Positions 10,832 to 17,256 of a stretch of 21,861 nucleotides of DNA are shown piece by piece. Both the position numbers and the translations under genes were made by a program. Position 1 is the first letter of the stretch, and every line of letters starts with the position of its first letter. The DNA comes from Massilia sp. (GTDB taxonomy: Bacteria; Pseudomonadota; Gammaproteobacteria; Burkholderiales; Burkholderiaceae_D), in the NCBI GenBank assembly GCA_028291845.1, contig JAQGNM010000282.1, positions 1 to 21,861 on the forward strand. The letters run 5' to 3'. A model generated the notes under the pieces. The model searched no databases and was not told where the DNA came from. It worked only from the letters and a program-made list of their open reading frames with translations.

Positions 10832-11611
10832 TTATTGTACCTTAGCCTTGGCGCGGATCGATTCCTGGTACGCCTGCAGTTTCTTCTGCTGGATCGCTTC
10901 TTCGATCTGGCCTTTGACTTCATCCATCGGCGGGATCTTGGTCGGGCGGGTGTCGTCGACTTTGACGACGTGGAAGCCGTTCGGCGTTTGCACCGGCTTG
11001 TCGGCGACCTGGCCTTTTTGCAGGTTGACGAAGGCGTCGCTGAATACTTTCGGGAACGACGACGGGGTTGCCCAGTCGAGGTCGCCACCGGTATTGGCGG
11101 TGCCGGTGTCTTTCGACTGCTTGGCCAGGTCTTCGAACTTGGCGCCGCCCTTCAACTTGGCGATGGCCGCGGTGGCTTCCGCCTCGGTGCCGAACAGGAT
11201 GTGACGGACATGGTATTCCTTGTCGCCGGCCTGGGCCTTGAACTTGTCGTACTCGGCCTTGATGTCGGCATCCTTGACCGGATTCTTGCCGATGTAATCG
11301 CGCACCATGGCGTTGATGATGATGGTCTGGCGCGCCTGCTCCATCTGCGTCTTGACCAGTTCGTTCTTCTCGTAGCCTTGCTTCATGGCTTCCTGCATCA
11401 TGACTTCGCGCATGATCAGGTCGTTCTTGACGGCTTCGCGCAGTTGCGGCGAATCAGGCTGCTGGCCTTGGGCCACGACTTGCTTGACGACAGCGTCGGC
11501 ACGCGAGGACGGAATGGCCTTGCCGTTGACGACGGCGAGATTCTGCGCGAACGATGGTGCGGCTACGACTGCAACGAGTGCTAACAGCAAACTGGCTGGC
11601 TTGAAAGTCAT
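10832..11611 (-). CDS. Periplasmic parvulin-type peptidylprolyl isomerase, copy 2
   Basis: A 259-residue paralogue of the adjacent downstream gene, with the same layout: signal peptide 1-23 (AAPSFA then QN), N-terminal chaperone helices, and a parvulin domain (about 133-221) with YHVRHILFGTEAEATA, TGGDLDWATP and NGFHVVKVDD. AGGA lies before the ATG, and the two genes share similar leader sequences and first codons. The coding regions share a 37-bp exact match around the PVKDADIKAEYDK segment. The gene lies 92 bp downstream of bolA on the same strand and could be read from the yciB-bolA transcript. I see no convincing promoter in that 92-bp gap. Its function is probably periplasmic protein folding, overlapping with copy 1. 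Confidence 0.95.
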   Translation of the reverse strand: MTFKPASLLLALVAVVAAPSFAQNLAVVNGKAIPSSRADAVVKQVVAQGQQPDSPQLREAVKNDLIMREVMMQEAMKQGYEKNELVKTQMEQARQTIIINAMVRDYIGKNPVKDADIKAEYDKFKAQAGDKEYHVRHILFGTEAEATAAIAKLKGGAKFEDLAKQSKDTGTANTGGDLDWATPSSFPKVFSDAFVNLQKGQVADKPVQTPNGFHVVKVDDTRPTKIPPMDEVKGQIEEAIQQKKLQAYQESIRAKAKVQ

Positions 11612-11703
11612 GTTTGGATCCTGATATGGAGAAAGTTACTTGGATTTTTTAGCGATAGCTGACGATTTTCGAACAGATTTCTTAAGCGACCCTGAAAGCC
11701 GCT

Positions 11704-12018
11704 TCAAGCCGTTTCCGAAGGCGCCAGCGCGGTGATGGCAAGGGCATGGATTTCGGTGTGCATCATATCGTGGACGGAATCATACACCAGTCGATGGCGC
11801 ATGACGAGCCTCAGTCCCTCGAAGCGCGGCGAAACGATTTTAAGGCGGAAATGTCCGCCGCCCGACGCGGCGCCGGCGTGGCCCGCATGCAGGTGCGACT
11901 CGTCGATCAGCTCAACCTCGACCGGGTCGAGCGCCGCCAGCAAGGTGCGGATGCGGTCGGCGCGCGGTCCCTGCGCCGGCGCGGCGTGCGGATCGGCAAT
12001 CACGTCGTGGCCGCTCAT
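11704..12018 (-). CDS. bolA: BolA family protein
   Basis: A 104-residue BolA/IbaG-fold protein. Family members bind glutaredoxin-bound [2Fe-2S] clusters and, in some cases, DNA, and affect cell shape and stress responses. The diagnostic RHRLVYDSV motif is at 74-82, preceded by the VELIDESHLHAGH segment at 35-47. The His-rich stretch includes residues used for Fe-S ligation in the family. The ATG at 12018 is favoured over longer in-frame forms because GGAGG lies 7 nt before it and because it overlaps the yciB stop by 4 bp (ATGA), the signature of translational coupling. The C-terminus ends in ITALAPSETA. The choice between BolA and its close relative IbaG is not certain from sequence. Confidence 0.93.
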   Translation of the reverse strand: MSGHDVIADPHAAPAQGPRADRIRTLLAALDPVEVELIDESHLHAGHAGAASGGGHFRLKIVSPRFEGLRLVMRHRLVYDSVHDMMHTEIHALAITALAPSETA

Positions 12019-12644
12019 GCTTCTTCCTCCATGTGCTTGGACAGCATTACGCCCATCGCCACCACGAACAGGAAAAAGATCCCGGTGGCGCCGAACACCT
12101 TGAAATTGACCCAGGCGCTGGTATCGCCCTTGAAGATGACGAAGGCCATCAAGAGGTTGAGAAAGCCGAGCGCGGTCAGAAAGCAGATCCAGGCCCATGA
12201 CACCTGCCGCCACACCGGCTCGGGCAGCTTCATCGCTTCGCCCATCACGCTTTTCATCAGGTTCTTGCCCATCACCGTCTGATAGAACAGCAAGATGGCG
12301 GCAAATGCCCAGTACAGGATGGTCGGCTTCCACTTGATGAAATTCTCATCGTGCAGATAGATGGTGGCGCCGCCCATGACGATGATGACGGCGGCCGACA
12401 CCCACAACATGCCGTCGACCTTGCGGCGGCGCACCAGCAGATAGCCGATCTGCAACACGGTGGCGATGATGCCCACCACCGTGGCCAGGATGATCGGCGA
12501 CTGCGCCGCGGTGGCGCCGCCGCCGGCGATCAGGCCGCCGAGATACTGCTGCACCAGGGCGTGCGACTGCTCATGGTGGTTTTCACCCCAGCGGAAGACG
12601 CCGAAGAACAGCACGACGGGGAATAGATCGAATAGAAATTTCAT
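12015..12644 (-). CDS. yciB: Inner-membrane septation protein A
   Basis: A 209-residue polytopic inner-membrane protein of the YciB/IspZ family, linked to cell-envelope synthesis and septation. It has about five or six hydrophobic segments (PVVLFFGVF, the ILATVVGIIATVLQIGYLL stretch, the MLWVSAAVIIVMGGATIYL stretch, ILYWAFAAILLFY, ICFLTALGFLNLLMAFVIF and FFLFVVAMGVML). Family signatures are MKFLFDLFPV at the start, ENFIKWKPTILYW and VWRQVSWAW. ATG 12644 is preferred because the family starts at MKFLFD; an in-frame TTG 9 bp upstream is the alternative. There is no clear Shine-Dalgarno sequence. A perfect 11-bp inverted repeat lies 6 bp upstream of the ATG. The gene is coupled to bolA by a 4-bp overlap. 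Confidence 0.95.
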   Translation of the reverse strand: MKFLFDLFPVVLFFGVFRWGENHHEQSHALVQQYLGGLIAGGGATAAQSPIILATVVGIIATVLQIGYLLVRRRKVDGMLWVSAAVIIVMGGATIYLHDENFIKWKPTILYWAFAAILLFYQTVMGKNLMKSVMGEAMKLPEPVWRQVSWAWICFLTALGFLNLLMAFVIFKGDTSAWVNFKVFGATGIFFLFVVAMGVMLSKHMEEEA

Positions 12645-12650
12645 GGTGTT

Positions 12651-12680
12651 CAAACAAAAGTGGAAACCTACTTTTGTTTG
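12651..12680. promoter_or_regulatory. Perfect 11-bp inverted repeat directly upstream of yciB
   Basis: CAAACAAAAGT (12651-12661) and ACTTTTGTTTG (12670-12680) are exact reverse complements around an 8-nt loop. The repeat ends 6 bp before the yciB ATG, where the ribosome would bind, and no Shine-Dalgarno sequence is visible there. It could be an RNA hairpin limiting translation. If a weak minus-strand promoter candidate (TTGCTA then TAGGTT with 17 bp spacing) is used, it could instead be an operator at the transcription start. Confidence 0.55.
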
Positions 12681-12690
12681 GCCTAGTTAG

Positions 12691-12711
12691 CAAAATCCCT
12701 GTGGGATTTTG
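12691..12711. repeat. Short perfect inverted repeat in the yciB-msrB gap
   Basis: CAAAATCCC (12691-12699) and GGGATTTTG (12703-12711) pair perfectly around a TGT triloop. No T-run follows on either strand, so it is not an obvious terminator. It lies between the yciB leader repeat and the msrB terminators. The role is unknown. Confidence 0.5.
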
Positions 12712-12747
12712 GGGGAAAGGCTACGCAAAAGCATAGGACCAGTCAGT

Positions 12748-12777
12748 AAAAATCACTGGCGTAGCCAGATGATTTTT
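12748..12777. terminator. Bidirectional terminator-like hairpin downstream of msrB
   Basis: AAAAATCA-CTGGC pairs with GCCAG-(A)-TGATTTTT around a GTA triloop: a 13-bp stem with one bulged base. The ends give five T on either strand. It is the second hairpin beyond the msrB stop on the minus strand and probably acts as a backup terminator. An overlapping alternative pairing, GGCTACGC (12719-12726) with GCGTAGCC (12759-12766), could compete with it. Confidence 0.6.
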
Positions 12778-12782
12778 GAAGG

Positions 12783-12810
12783 AAAAAGCACGCTTAGAGG
12801 CGTGGCTTTT
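12783..12810 (-). terminator. Intrinsic terminator of msrB
   Basis: Read on the minus strand, AAAAGCCACGC (12810-12800) pairs with GCGTGCTTTT (12793-12784) around a 6-nt loop with one bulged base, and the run of five T ends at 12783. The hairpin starts 8 bp past the msrB stop codon. The position and T-run make it the primary msrB terminator. Confidence 0.75.
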
Positions 12811-12818
12811 CGGTTTGC

Positions 12819-13214
12819 TTACAAAGGCTCGAATTTCAGCGAAGCCGAATTGATGCAGTATCTGAGGCCGGTGGGCGGCGGGCCGTCGGGGAACACGTGT
12901 CCCAGGTGGGCGTCGCAGACGGCGCAGATGATCTCGGTGCGCAGCATACCATGGCTGCGGTCGGTCTTTTCAATGACGTTGGCAGGATCGAGGGCTTTGA
13001 AATAGCTGGGCCAGCCGCAGCCGGAGTCGAACTTGGCGTCGGACTCGAACAGCGGGGTGTTGCAGCAGACGCAAGTGTAGATGCCGTGCTCGTGGTGGTC
13101 CCAGAATTTGCCGGTGAAGGCGCGCTCGGTGGCGGCGTGGCGGGTGACCTGGTATTCCATCGGGTCGAGCATGTTGCGCCATTCGGCGTCGGATTTGGTG
13201 ACTTTGTCGTTCAT
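12819..13214 (-). CDS. msrB: Peptide-methionine (R)-S-oxide reductase
   Basis: A 131-residue repair enzyme that reduces the R-epimer of methionine sulfoxide in oxidised proteins. There is no signal peptide, so it acts in the cytoplasm. The catalytic Cys120 lies in RYCINSASL; zinc-site cysteine pairs are Cys48/Cys51 (CVCC) and Cys97/Cys100 (CAVC); Cys66 in FDSGCGWPSY is a further conserved-region cysteine that may act in resolving the enzyme. Length and motif order match E. coli MsrB. A purine-rich AAAGG lies before the ATG. The gene starts 41 bp after selO on the same strand and is probably co-transcribed with it. Two hairpin terminators follow. Confidence 0.96.
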   Translation of the reverse strand: MNDKVTKSDAEWRNMLDPMEYQVTRHAATERAFTGKFWDHHEHGIYTCVCCNTPLFESDAKFDSGCGWPSYFKALDPANVIEKTDRSHGMLRTEIICAVCDAHLGHVFPDGPPPTGLRYCINSASLKFEPL

Positions 13215-13255
13215 GGTGGGCCTTTCGTGGCTGCGATGAGGATAGATAAATGGAC

Positions 13256-14821
13256 TCAGGACGAGCAGCTCACTTCGAGGTGGCTGGCCCAGTCCGGCGG
13301 CAGGGCGGCGTAAGCTTGATTTTCCGGCTGCTCGTCGAAGGGACGCTCCAAAACGGCCAGCAACCTGGCGATTTCCGAAAAATCCTTGTTGACCGCCTTG
13401 TCGATCGCCACCTGCGCCAGGTAGTTGCGCAGTACGTACTTGGGGTTGACGGCATCCATCGCAAGCTTGCGCTCGCTGTCGATGCTGCTTTCCTGGCGCA
13501 GGCGGGCGCCGTAGCGCAGCGCCCAGGCATCGAAACTTTCGCGGTCGATGAACATGTCGCGCAATACCGCGTTGCCGGGGCTGGCCGGTTCAATGGTGAA
13601 ATTGCCCAGGGCGCGGAAAAAGTTGGTGAAATCGACGTGGCCGGCCGTCATCAGCTTGAACAGCGATTCGAACAGCACCTGGTCGTCCTCCTGCACGGTT
13701 TGCAAGCCCAGCTTGGCGTGCAGCAGATACTCGAGGGTGGCGCCGAATTCGGCCTGGTAGACGCCCAGCGCCGCCTGCGCCGCATCGACATCGCCGATCA
13801 GCGGCATCAGCGCCTGGCCGAGCGCATAACAGTTCCAGTGGCCCACCTGCGGCTGGTTGGCGTAGGAATATCTGCCTTGCTGGTCGGTGTGATTGCAGAT
13901 GTGACCGGGATCGAACGCTTCCATGAAGCCGAACGGGCCGTAATCGAGGGTCAGGCCGAGGATCGACATATTGTCGGTGTTCATCACGCCATGCATGAAG
14001 CCGACCGCCTGCCAATGGGCGATCATTCTCGCCGTGCGTTTCGTCACTTCGGCCAGCAGGGCCGTGTAGGGGTTGGCTTCGCCGGTCAGCTCTGGGTAAA
14101 AAGTGGCAATGACGTAATCGGCCAGTTGCTGCAAGCGTTCCGGTTTGTCGCGGTGGTACCAGTGTTCAAACGAACCGAAGCGCACGAAACTGGGCGCCAT
14201 GCGGGTGACGACGGCAGCTGTTTCCACCGTTTCGCGCATGATTGGCTGGTCCGAACCCATGATGCACAAGGCGCGCGTGGTGGGGATTTTCAGGGCCGCC
14301 ATCGCTTCCGAGCATAAAAACTCGCGGATCGACGAGCGCAGCACGGCGCGGCCGTCGCCCATGCGCGAGTAGGGGGTCAGGCCGGCGCCTTTCAGCTGCA
14401 ATTCCATCGGGCCCGCCGGACCGTTCAATTCACCGAGCAGGATCGCCCGGCCGTCGCCCAGCTGGCCCGCCCAGACCCCGAACTGGTGGCCCGAATACAC
14501 CGCCGACAGGGGCAGCGAGCGCGCCGCCACGGCATTACCGGAAAATACTTCCACCATGTCGGGGGAAGAAAGTTGCTCGGGCGTGAGGCCGACCAATGCC
14601 GCCGCACTGGCGCTGGCCGCCACAAAATACGGCGCAGGCAGGGGCGTCGGCATCAGCCGGGTATAGAAATCGGGGGGCAGCGCGGCAAATGAATTGCTCA
14701 GCGGAAGGTCATCGGTGCGAATGGCGTATCCCAGGTAGTCGAGGTGGAGTCCTATTTTAGCGTGAGTGGATAAAATACGAGCGCGTGCGTCGTGAACAGG
14801 CAAGCCGGGCGTTTCAGCCAT
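13256..14821 (-). CDS. selO: Protein adenylyltransferase SelO (YdiU family), cysteine form
   Basis: A 521-residue pseudokinase-fold enzyme that transfers AMP from ATP to protein Ser/Thr/Tyr residues and is linked to redox homeostasis in E. coli. Visible motifs are YSGHQFGVWAGQLGDGR at 109-125, LKGAGLTPYSRMGDGRAVLR at 143-162 (nucleotide-binding Lys144) and HGVMNTDNMSILGLTLDYGP at 277-296, where Asp283 is the likely base and Asn284 and Asp293 bind metal. The C-terminus is VSCSS: Cys stands where the vertebrate form has selenocysteine. Strong similarity to E. coli SelO begins near residue 43, so the first 40 residues are uncertain. ATG 14821 is chosen; ATG 14863 is the alternative, and neither has a clear Shine-Dalgarno sequence. 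It is divergent from the sulP-type gene and precedes msrB. Confidence 0.93.
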   Translation of the reverse strand: MAETPGLPVHDARARILSTHAKIGLHLDYLGYAIRTDDLPLSNSFAALPPDFYTRLMPTPLPAPYFVAASASAAALVGLTPEQLSSPDMVEVFSGNAVAARSLPLSAVYSGHQFGVWAGQLGDGRAILLGELNGPAGPMELQLKGAGLTPYSRMGDGRAVLRSSIREFLCSEAMAALKIPTTRALCIMGSDQPIMRETVETAAVVTRMAPSFVRFGSFEHWYHRDKPERLQQLADYVIATFYPELTGEANPYTALLAEVTKRTARMIAHWQAVGFMHGVMNTDNMSILGLTLDYGPFGFMEAFDPGHICNHTDQQGRYSYANQPQVGHWNCYALGQALMPLIGDVDAAQAALGVYQAEFGATLEYLLHAKLGLQTVQEDDQVLFESLFKLMTAGHVDFTNFFRALGNFTIEPASPGNAVLRDMFIDRESFDAWALRYGARLRQESSIDSERKLAMDAVNPKYVLRNYLAQVAIDKAVNKDFSEIARLLAVLERPFDEQPENQAYAALPPDWASHLEVSCSS

Positions 14822-14827
14822 CGCTTG

Positions 14828-14833
14828 TATAAT
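14828..14833 (+). promoter_or_regulatory. Candidate -10 element of the SulP transporter gene
   Basis: A TATAAT lies 28 bp before ATG 14862 and overlaps the upstream in-frame ATG at 14832. If it is used, transcription starts after that ATG, which supports the shorter SulP product. No convincing -35 hexamer is seen at 16-18 bp. It lies inside the 5' end of the divergent selO reading frame. Confidence 0.4.
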
Positions 14834-14861
14834 GTCGGCCCCATCAAGCTGTCCTTCCTGC

Positions 14862-16376
14862 ATGCAAGCAAATACCACCTTCCGCGACGAATGGCTCCCG
14901 GACATCCGTAAAAACGTCCTGGCCGGCTTGACCACCTCTTTCGCGCTGGTGCCGGAATGCATCGCGTTTGCCTTGCTCGCCCACCTCAATCCTCTGTTGG
15001 GCTTGTATGGCGCCTTCATCATCTGCGCCATCACCGCCATCTTCGGCGGCCGCCCCGGCATGATCTCGGGCGCGGCCGGATCGATGGCGGTGGTGATCGT
15101 CGCCCTGGTGGCGCAGCACGGCGTGGAATACCTGCTGGCCACGGTGGTGCTGGGCGGCCTGTTGATGATGCTGTTCGGGGTGCTGCGGCTGGGCAAACTG
15201 ATCCGCATGGTGCCGCATCCGGTCATGCTCGGTTTCGTGAACGGCCTGGCGATCATCATCGCCCTGGCGCAGCTGGCGCATTTCAAGCAGGCCGGGCACA
15301 TCAACAGCGGCGCCGGGCAGTGGCTGCAGGGCACGCCGCTGCTGTTGATGTGCGCGCTGGTGGCCCTGACCATGGCCATCGTCTACCTGTTGCCGCGCGT
15401 GACGCGCGCGGTGCCGCCGGCGCTGGCCGCCATCCTCGGTGTCGGCCTGCTCGGCTACGCTCTCGATCTGCCCACCCGCACCCTGGGCGATCTGGCGCAG
15501 ATGGCTGGCGGCTTGCCGCTGTTTCATGTGCCCACCGTCGCCGTCAACATCGATACGCTGCGCATCATCCTGCCGTACGCGGGCTTGATGGCCCTGGTTG
15601 GCTTGCTGGAAACCTTGCTGACCTTTAATTTGACCGACGACATCACGCAAACCCGCGGCCAGCCCAACCGCGAGTGCGTGGCGCTGGGGGCGGCCAATGT
15701 CGTCTCCGGCCTGTTCGGCGGTATGGGCGGCTGCGCCATGATCGGGCAGACCATGATCAACCTCGGTTCCGGCGGGCGTTCGCGCCTGTCCGGTGTGGTT
15801 GGCGGCGTGATGATCCTGCTGTTCGTGCTGTTTCTGTCGCCGCTGATCGCCCACATCCCGCTGGCCGCCCTGGTCGGCGTGATGTTCGTGGTGGCGCAGG
15901 AAACCTTCGCCTGGGGCTCGCTGCGGGTGCTGGGCAAGGTGCCCTTGCACGATGCCATCGTGGTGGTCGCGGTGACGGTGATCACGGTGTTCACCGACCT
16001 GGCCACGGCCGTGCTGTGCGGCATCGTGATCGCCGCGCTGAACTTCGCCTGGCAGCACGCACGTGACATCCGTACCGAAATCGACGACAGCAAGGCCGGC
16101 TTGCGTACATATATACCGCATGGCACCTTGTTTTTCGCCTCGGCCGCGCATTTCCAGGCGCTGTTTTCGCCCGCGGCCGATCCGTCCCGCGTCGTCCTCG
16201 ATTGCCGCCACCTGCACCTGGCCGATCACTCCGCCATCGCCGCAATCGAAAGTCTGTTGCAGCGTTATGCCAGGGCCGGCAAGCACTTGCAACTGATGGC
16301 GCTGTCGCAACGTAACCAGGCCTTGCTGGACCGCGCCGGCGTGGCAATCACTGCGGCGGACGCCTGCCTGCTGTAA
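14862..16376 (+). CDS. SulP/SLC26-family inorganic anion transporter with STAS domain
   Basis: A 504-residue inner-membrane transporter. The SulP core (about 15-395) is a series of hydrophobic segments with family motifs FALVPECIAFALLAHLNPLLGLYGAF (27-52, written here in part as FALVPECIAF), GGRPGMISGAAGSMAVV at 62-78 and FGGMGGCAMIGQTMINLGSG at 285-304. The C-terminal region (about 405-500) is STAS-like: LFFASAAHFQALF, VVLDCRHLHLADHSAIAAIESL and LQLMAL, a nucleotide-binding or regulatory fold usual for these proteins. Substrates in the family include sulfate, bicarbonate and other anions; sequence alone does not choose. ATG 14862 is preferred over ATG 14832 because of the TATAAT overlap. Its start codon overlaps an alternative selO start in a GCATGC palindrome. 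It converges with the antitoxin gene, 20 bp away. Confidence 0.9.
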   Translation: MQANTTFRDEWLPDIRKNVLAGLTTSFALVPECIAFALLAHLNPLLGLYGAFIICAITAIFGGRPGMISGAAGSMAVVIVALVAQHGVEYLLATVVLGGLLMMLFGVLRLGKLIRMVPHPVMLGFVNGLAIIIALAQLAHFKQAGHINSGAGQWLQGTPLLLMCALVALTMAIVYLLPRVTRAVPPALAAILGVGLLGYALDLPTRTLGDLAQMAGGLPLFHVPTVAVNIDTLRIILPYAGLMALVGLLETLLTFNLTDDITQTRGQPNRECVALGAANVVSGLFGGMGGCAMIGQTMINLGSGGRSRLSGVVGGVMILLFVLFLSPLIAHIPLAALVGVMFVVAQETFAWGSLRVLGKVPLHDAIVVVAVTVITVFTDLATAVLCGIVIAALNFAWQHARDIRTEIDDSKAGLRTYIPHGTLFFASAAHFQALFSPAADPSRVVLDCRHLHLADHSAIAAIESLLQRYARAGKHLQLMALSQRNQALLDRAGVAITAADACLL

Positions 16377-16396
16377 TCCTGTAGTTCAGTACAGCA

Positions 16397-16729
16397 TCAA
16401 GCAATAATTGCTTCAATGCCCTTGGTCTCGACCAGGTACAGCAACTTGGCAGCCGCCCCGCTGGGATGCTTGCCAGCCGATGGCGACTCCCACTTTTGCA
16501 CTGTCGACAGGCTGACATTCAACATCGAAGCGAATACTTGCTGGCTCATCCTGGCGATGCCGGTGCGAATCTGCATCACCCGCTGCGGCGAGTACTCGGG
16601 GGGCGCCACGCACAGCGCATTCATGCCAGCCATATCAGCCTTGGACACCAGCCCGTAGGCGCTCAGGTCCGCCGCCGTCTCCAGCAATTCAAGCAGGACA
16701 CGGTTATCGGCAGTGGTTTCCTTGTTCAT
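16397..16729 (-). CDS. XRE-type helix-turn-helix antitoxin
   Basis: A 110-residue DNA-binding protein, the putative antitoxin of a type II toxin-antitoxin pair. The C-terminal half has an XRE/Cro helix-turn-helix at about 55-81 (TGIARMSQQVFASMLNVS, then STVQKWE), followed by SAGKHPSGAAAKLL, the usual antitoxin ending. The N-terminal half is helical and probably binds the toxin. GGAG lies 8 nt before the ATG. The gene overlaps the toxin stop by 26 bp, so the two are translated from one message with the toxin first, as in HigBA-type loci. It would bind and mask the toxin and repress the shared promoter. Confidence 0.88.
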   Translation of the reverse strand: MNKETTADNRVLLELLETAADLSAYGLVSKADMAGMNALCVAPPEYSPQRVMQIRTGIARMSQQVFASMLNVSLSTVQKWESPSAGKHPSGAAAKLLYLVETKGIEAIIA

Positions 16730-17096
16730 GGCAAATCTCCAATAAAACACCATCGGACTTCAGCAAAGCAATTTTTTCAAACGTGGCCGCCTGCAAACTT
16801 CTGCCTACAAGTTTTGCGGCCTCCACCTCGTTCGGTGAAAAGTCGGACCCTGGTTCGCTTTTCTCGCGCCCAGCCAAAAAAAAGATCGCACAATCGTGCT
16901 GTTTGGCCACCAGCGACCGCGTCGATCCGCTTTTCCCTTGACCGGGCAAGGCGATGCGCTTCTTGCACACGCCCTGGCCCAGGTCCGCCTCGTATTCCCC
17001 GCGCTCGATTTCGTGCGCCGCCCGGCACAGCAGATCGTCCGCGATGACCTTTTTGGCCCAGCGCGCAAACGTCTTTGTCTTGAATACGTTCTTCAC
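16704..17096 (-). CDS. RelE/HigB-like type II toxin
   Basis: A 130-residue RelE-superfamily protein of the group represented by COG4737 (PF06296), predicted to cleave mRNA and block translation. FKTKTFARWAKK at 5-16, the CRAAHEIERGEYEADLGQG segment at 24-42, KKRIALPGQGKSGSTRSLVA at 45-64 and AIFFLAGREKSE at 70-81 match that family. GTG 17096 is chosen: AAGGA lies 7 nt before it, and the family starts near VFKTK. The frame extends to another GTG at 17120, but that lies in the promoter region. The C-terminal 25 residues go beyond the family's usual end and overlap the antitoxin gene. Activity is inferred, not shown. Confidence 0.87.
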   Translation of the reverse strand: MKNVFKTKTFARWAKKVIADDLLCRAAHEIERGEYEADLGQGVCKKRIALPGQGKSGSTRSLVAKQHDCAIFFLAGREKSEPGSDFSPNEVEAAKLVGRSLQAATFEKIALLKSDGVLLEICHEQGNHCR

Positions 17097-17110
17097 CTTA
17101 TCGTCCTTAA

Positions 17111-17140
17111 AGGGTAGCACACAGTGCTATGATTAATCAA
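17111..17140 (-). promoter_or_regulatory. Toxin-antitoxin promoter with palindromic operator
   Basis: On the minus strand TTGATT (17140-17135) and TACCCT (17116-17111) form a -35/-10 pair with 18 bp spacing. Within the spacer and overlapping the -10, TAGCAC-ACA-GTGCTA (17115-17129) is a perfect 6-bp inverted repeat. This is the place where an autoregulating antitoxin would bind. A second palindrome, GATTAATC, lies at 17131-17138 over the -35. Confidence 0.55.
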
Positions 17141-17170
17141 GCGCGATTTTCATATCGACGCACCAAAGCA

Positions 17171-17197
17171 AAAGGCCCTCCACAATGGAGGGCCTTT
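17171..17197 (-). terminator. Intrinsic terminator of the catalase gene
   Basis: AAAGGCCCTCC (17171-17181) and GGAGGGCCTTT (17187-17197) are exact reverse complements around a 5-nt loop. On the minus strand the stem is followed by TTTTGC. It lies 60 bp past the katE stop and insulates the toxin-antitoxin promoter from catalase read-through. The stem ends in T on both strands, so it could act both ways. Confidence 0.88.
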
Positions 17198-17256
17198 CAA
17201 GGTCATGCCTTATCAGCCGCCAATCAACCGCCAAGGCGATCCGAACTACCGACGCA

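Noticed and set aside
13256..13270. Possible selenocysteine (TGA) read-through near the selO C-terminus
   Set aside because: The codon matching the Sec position encodes Cys (VSCSS then TGA stop), as in E. coli; no Sec insertion is needed.
14822..15379. The long N-terminal extension of the selO frame beneath the SulP gene
   Set aside because: It is antisense to SulP coding sequence and has no counterpart in the known SelO start region.
14844..16310. A 488-codon open frame antisense to the SulP gene
   Set aside because: The translation is mostly Gln/His/Arg/Gly with no domain; the SulP and STAS-like motifs are on the plus strand.
16379..16394. CTGTA/TACAG inverted repeat between the sulP-type and antitoxin genes
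   Set aside because: The stem is only 5 bp with a 6-nt loop and no T-run, so it is too weak to call a terminator.
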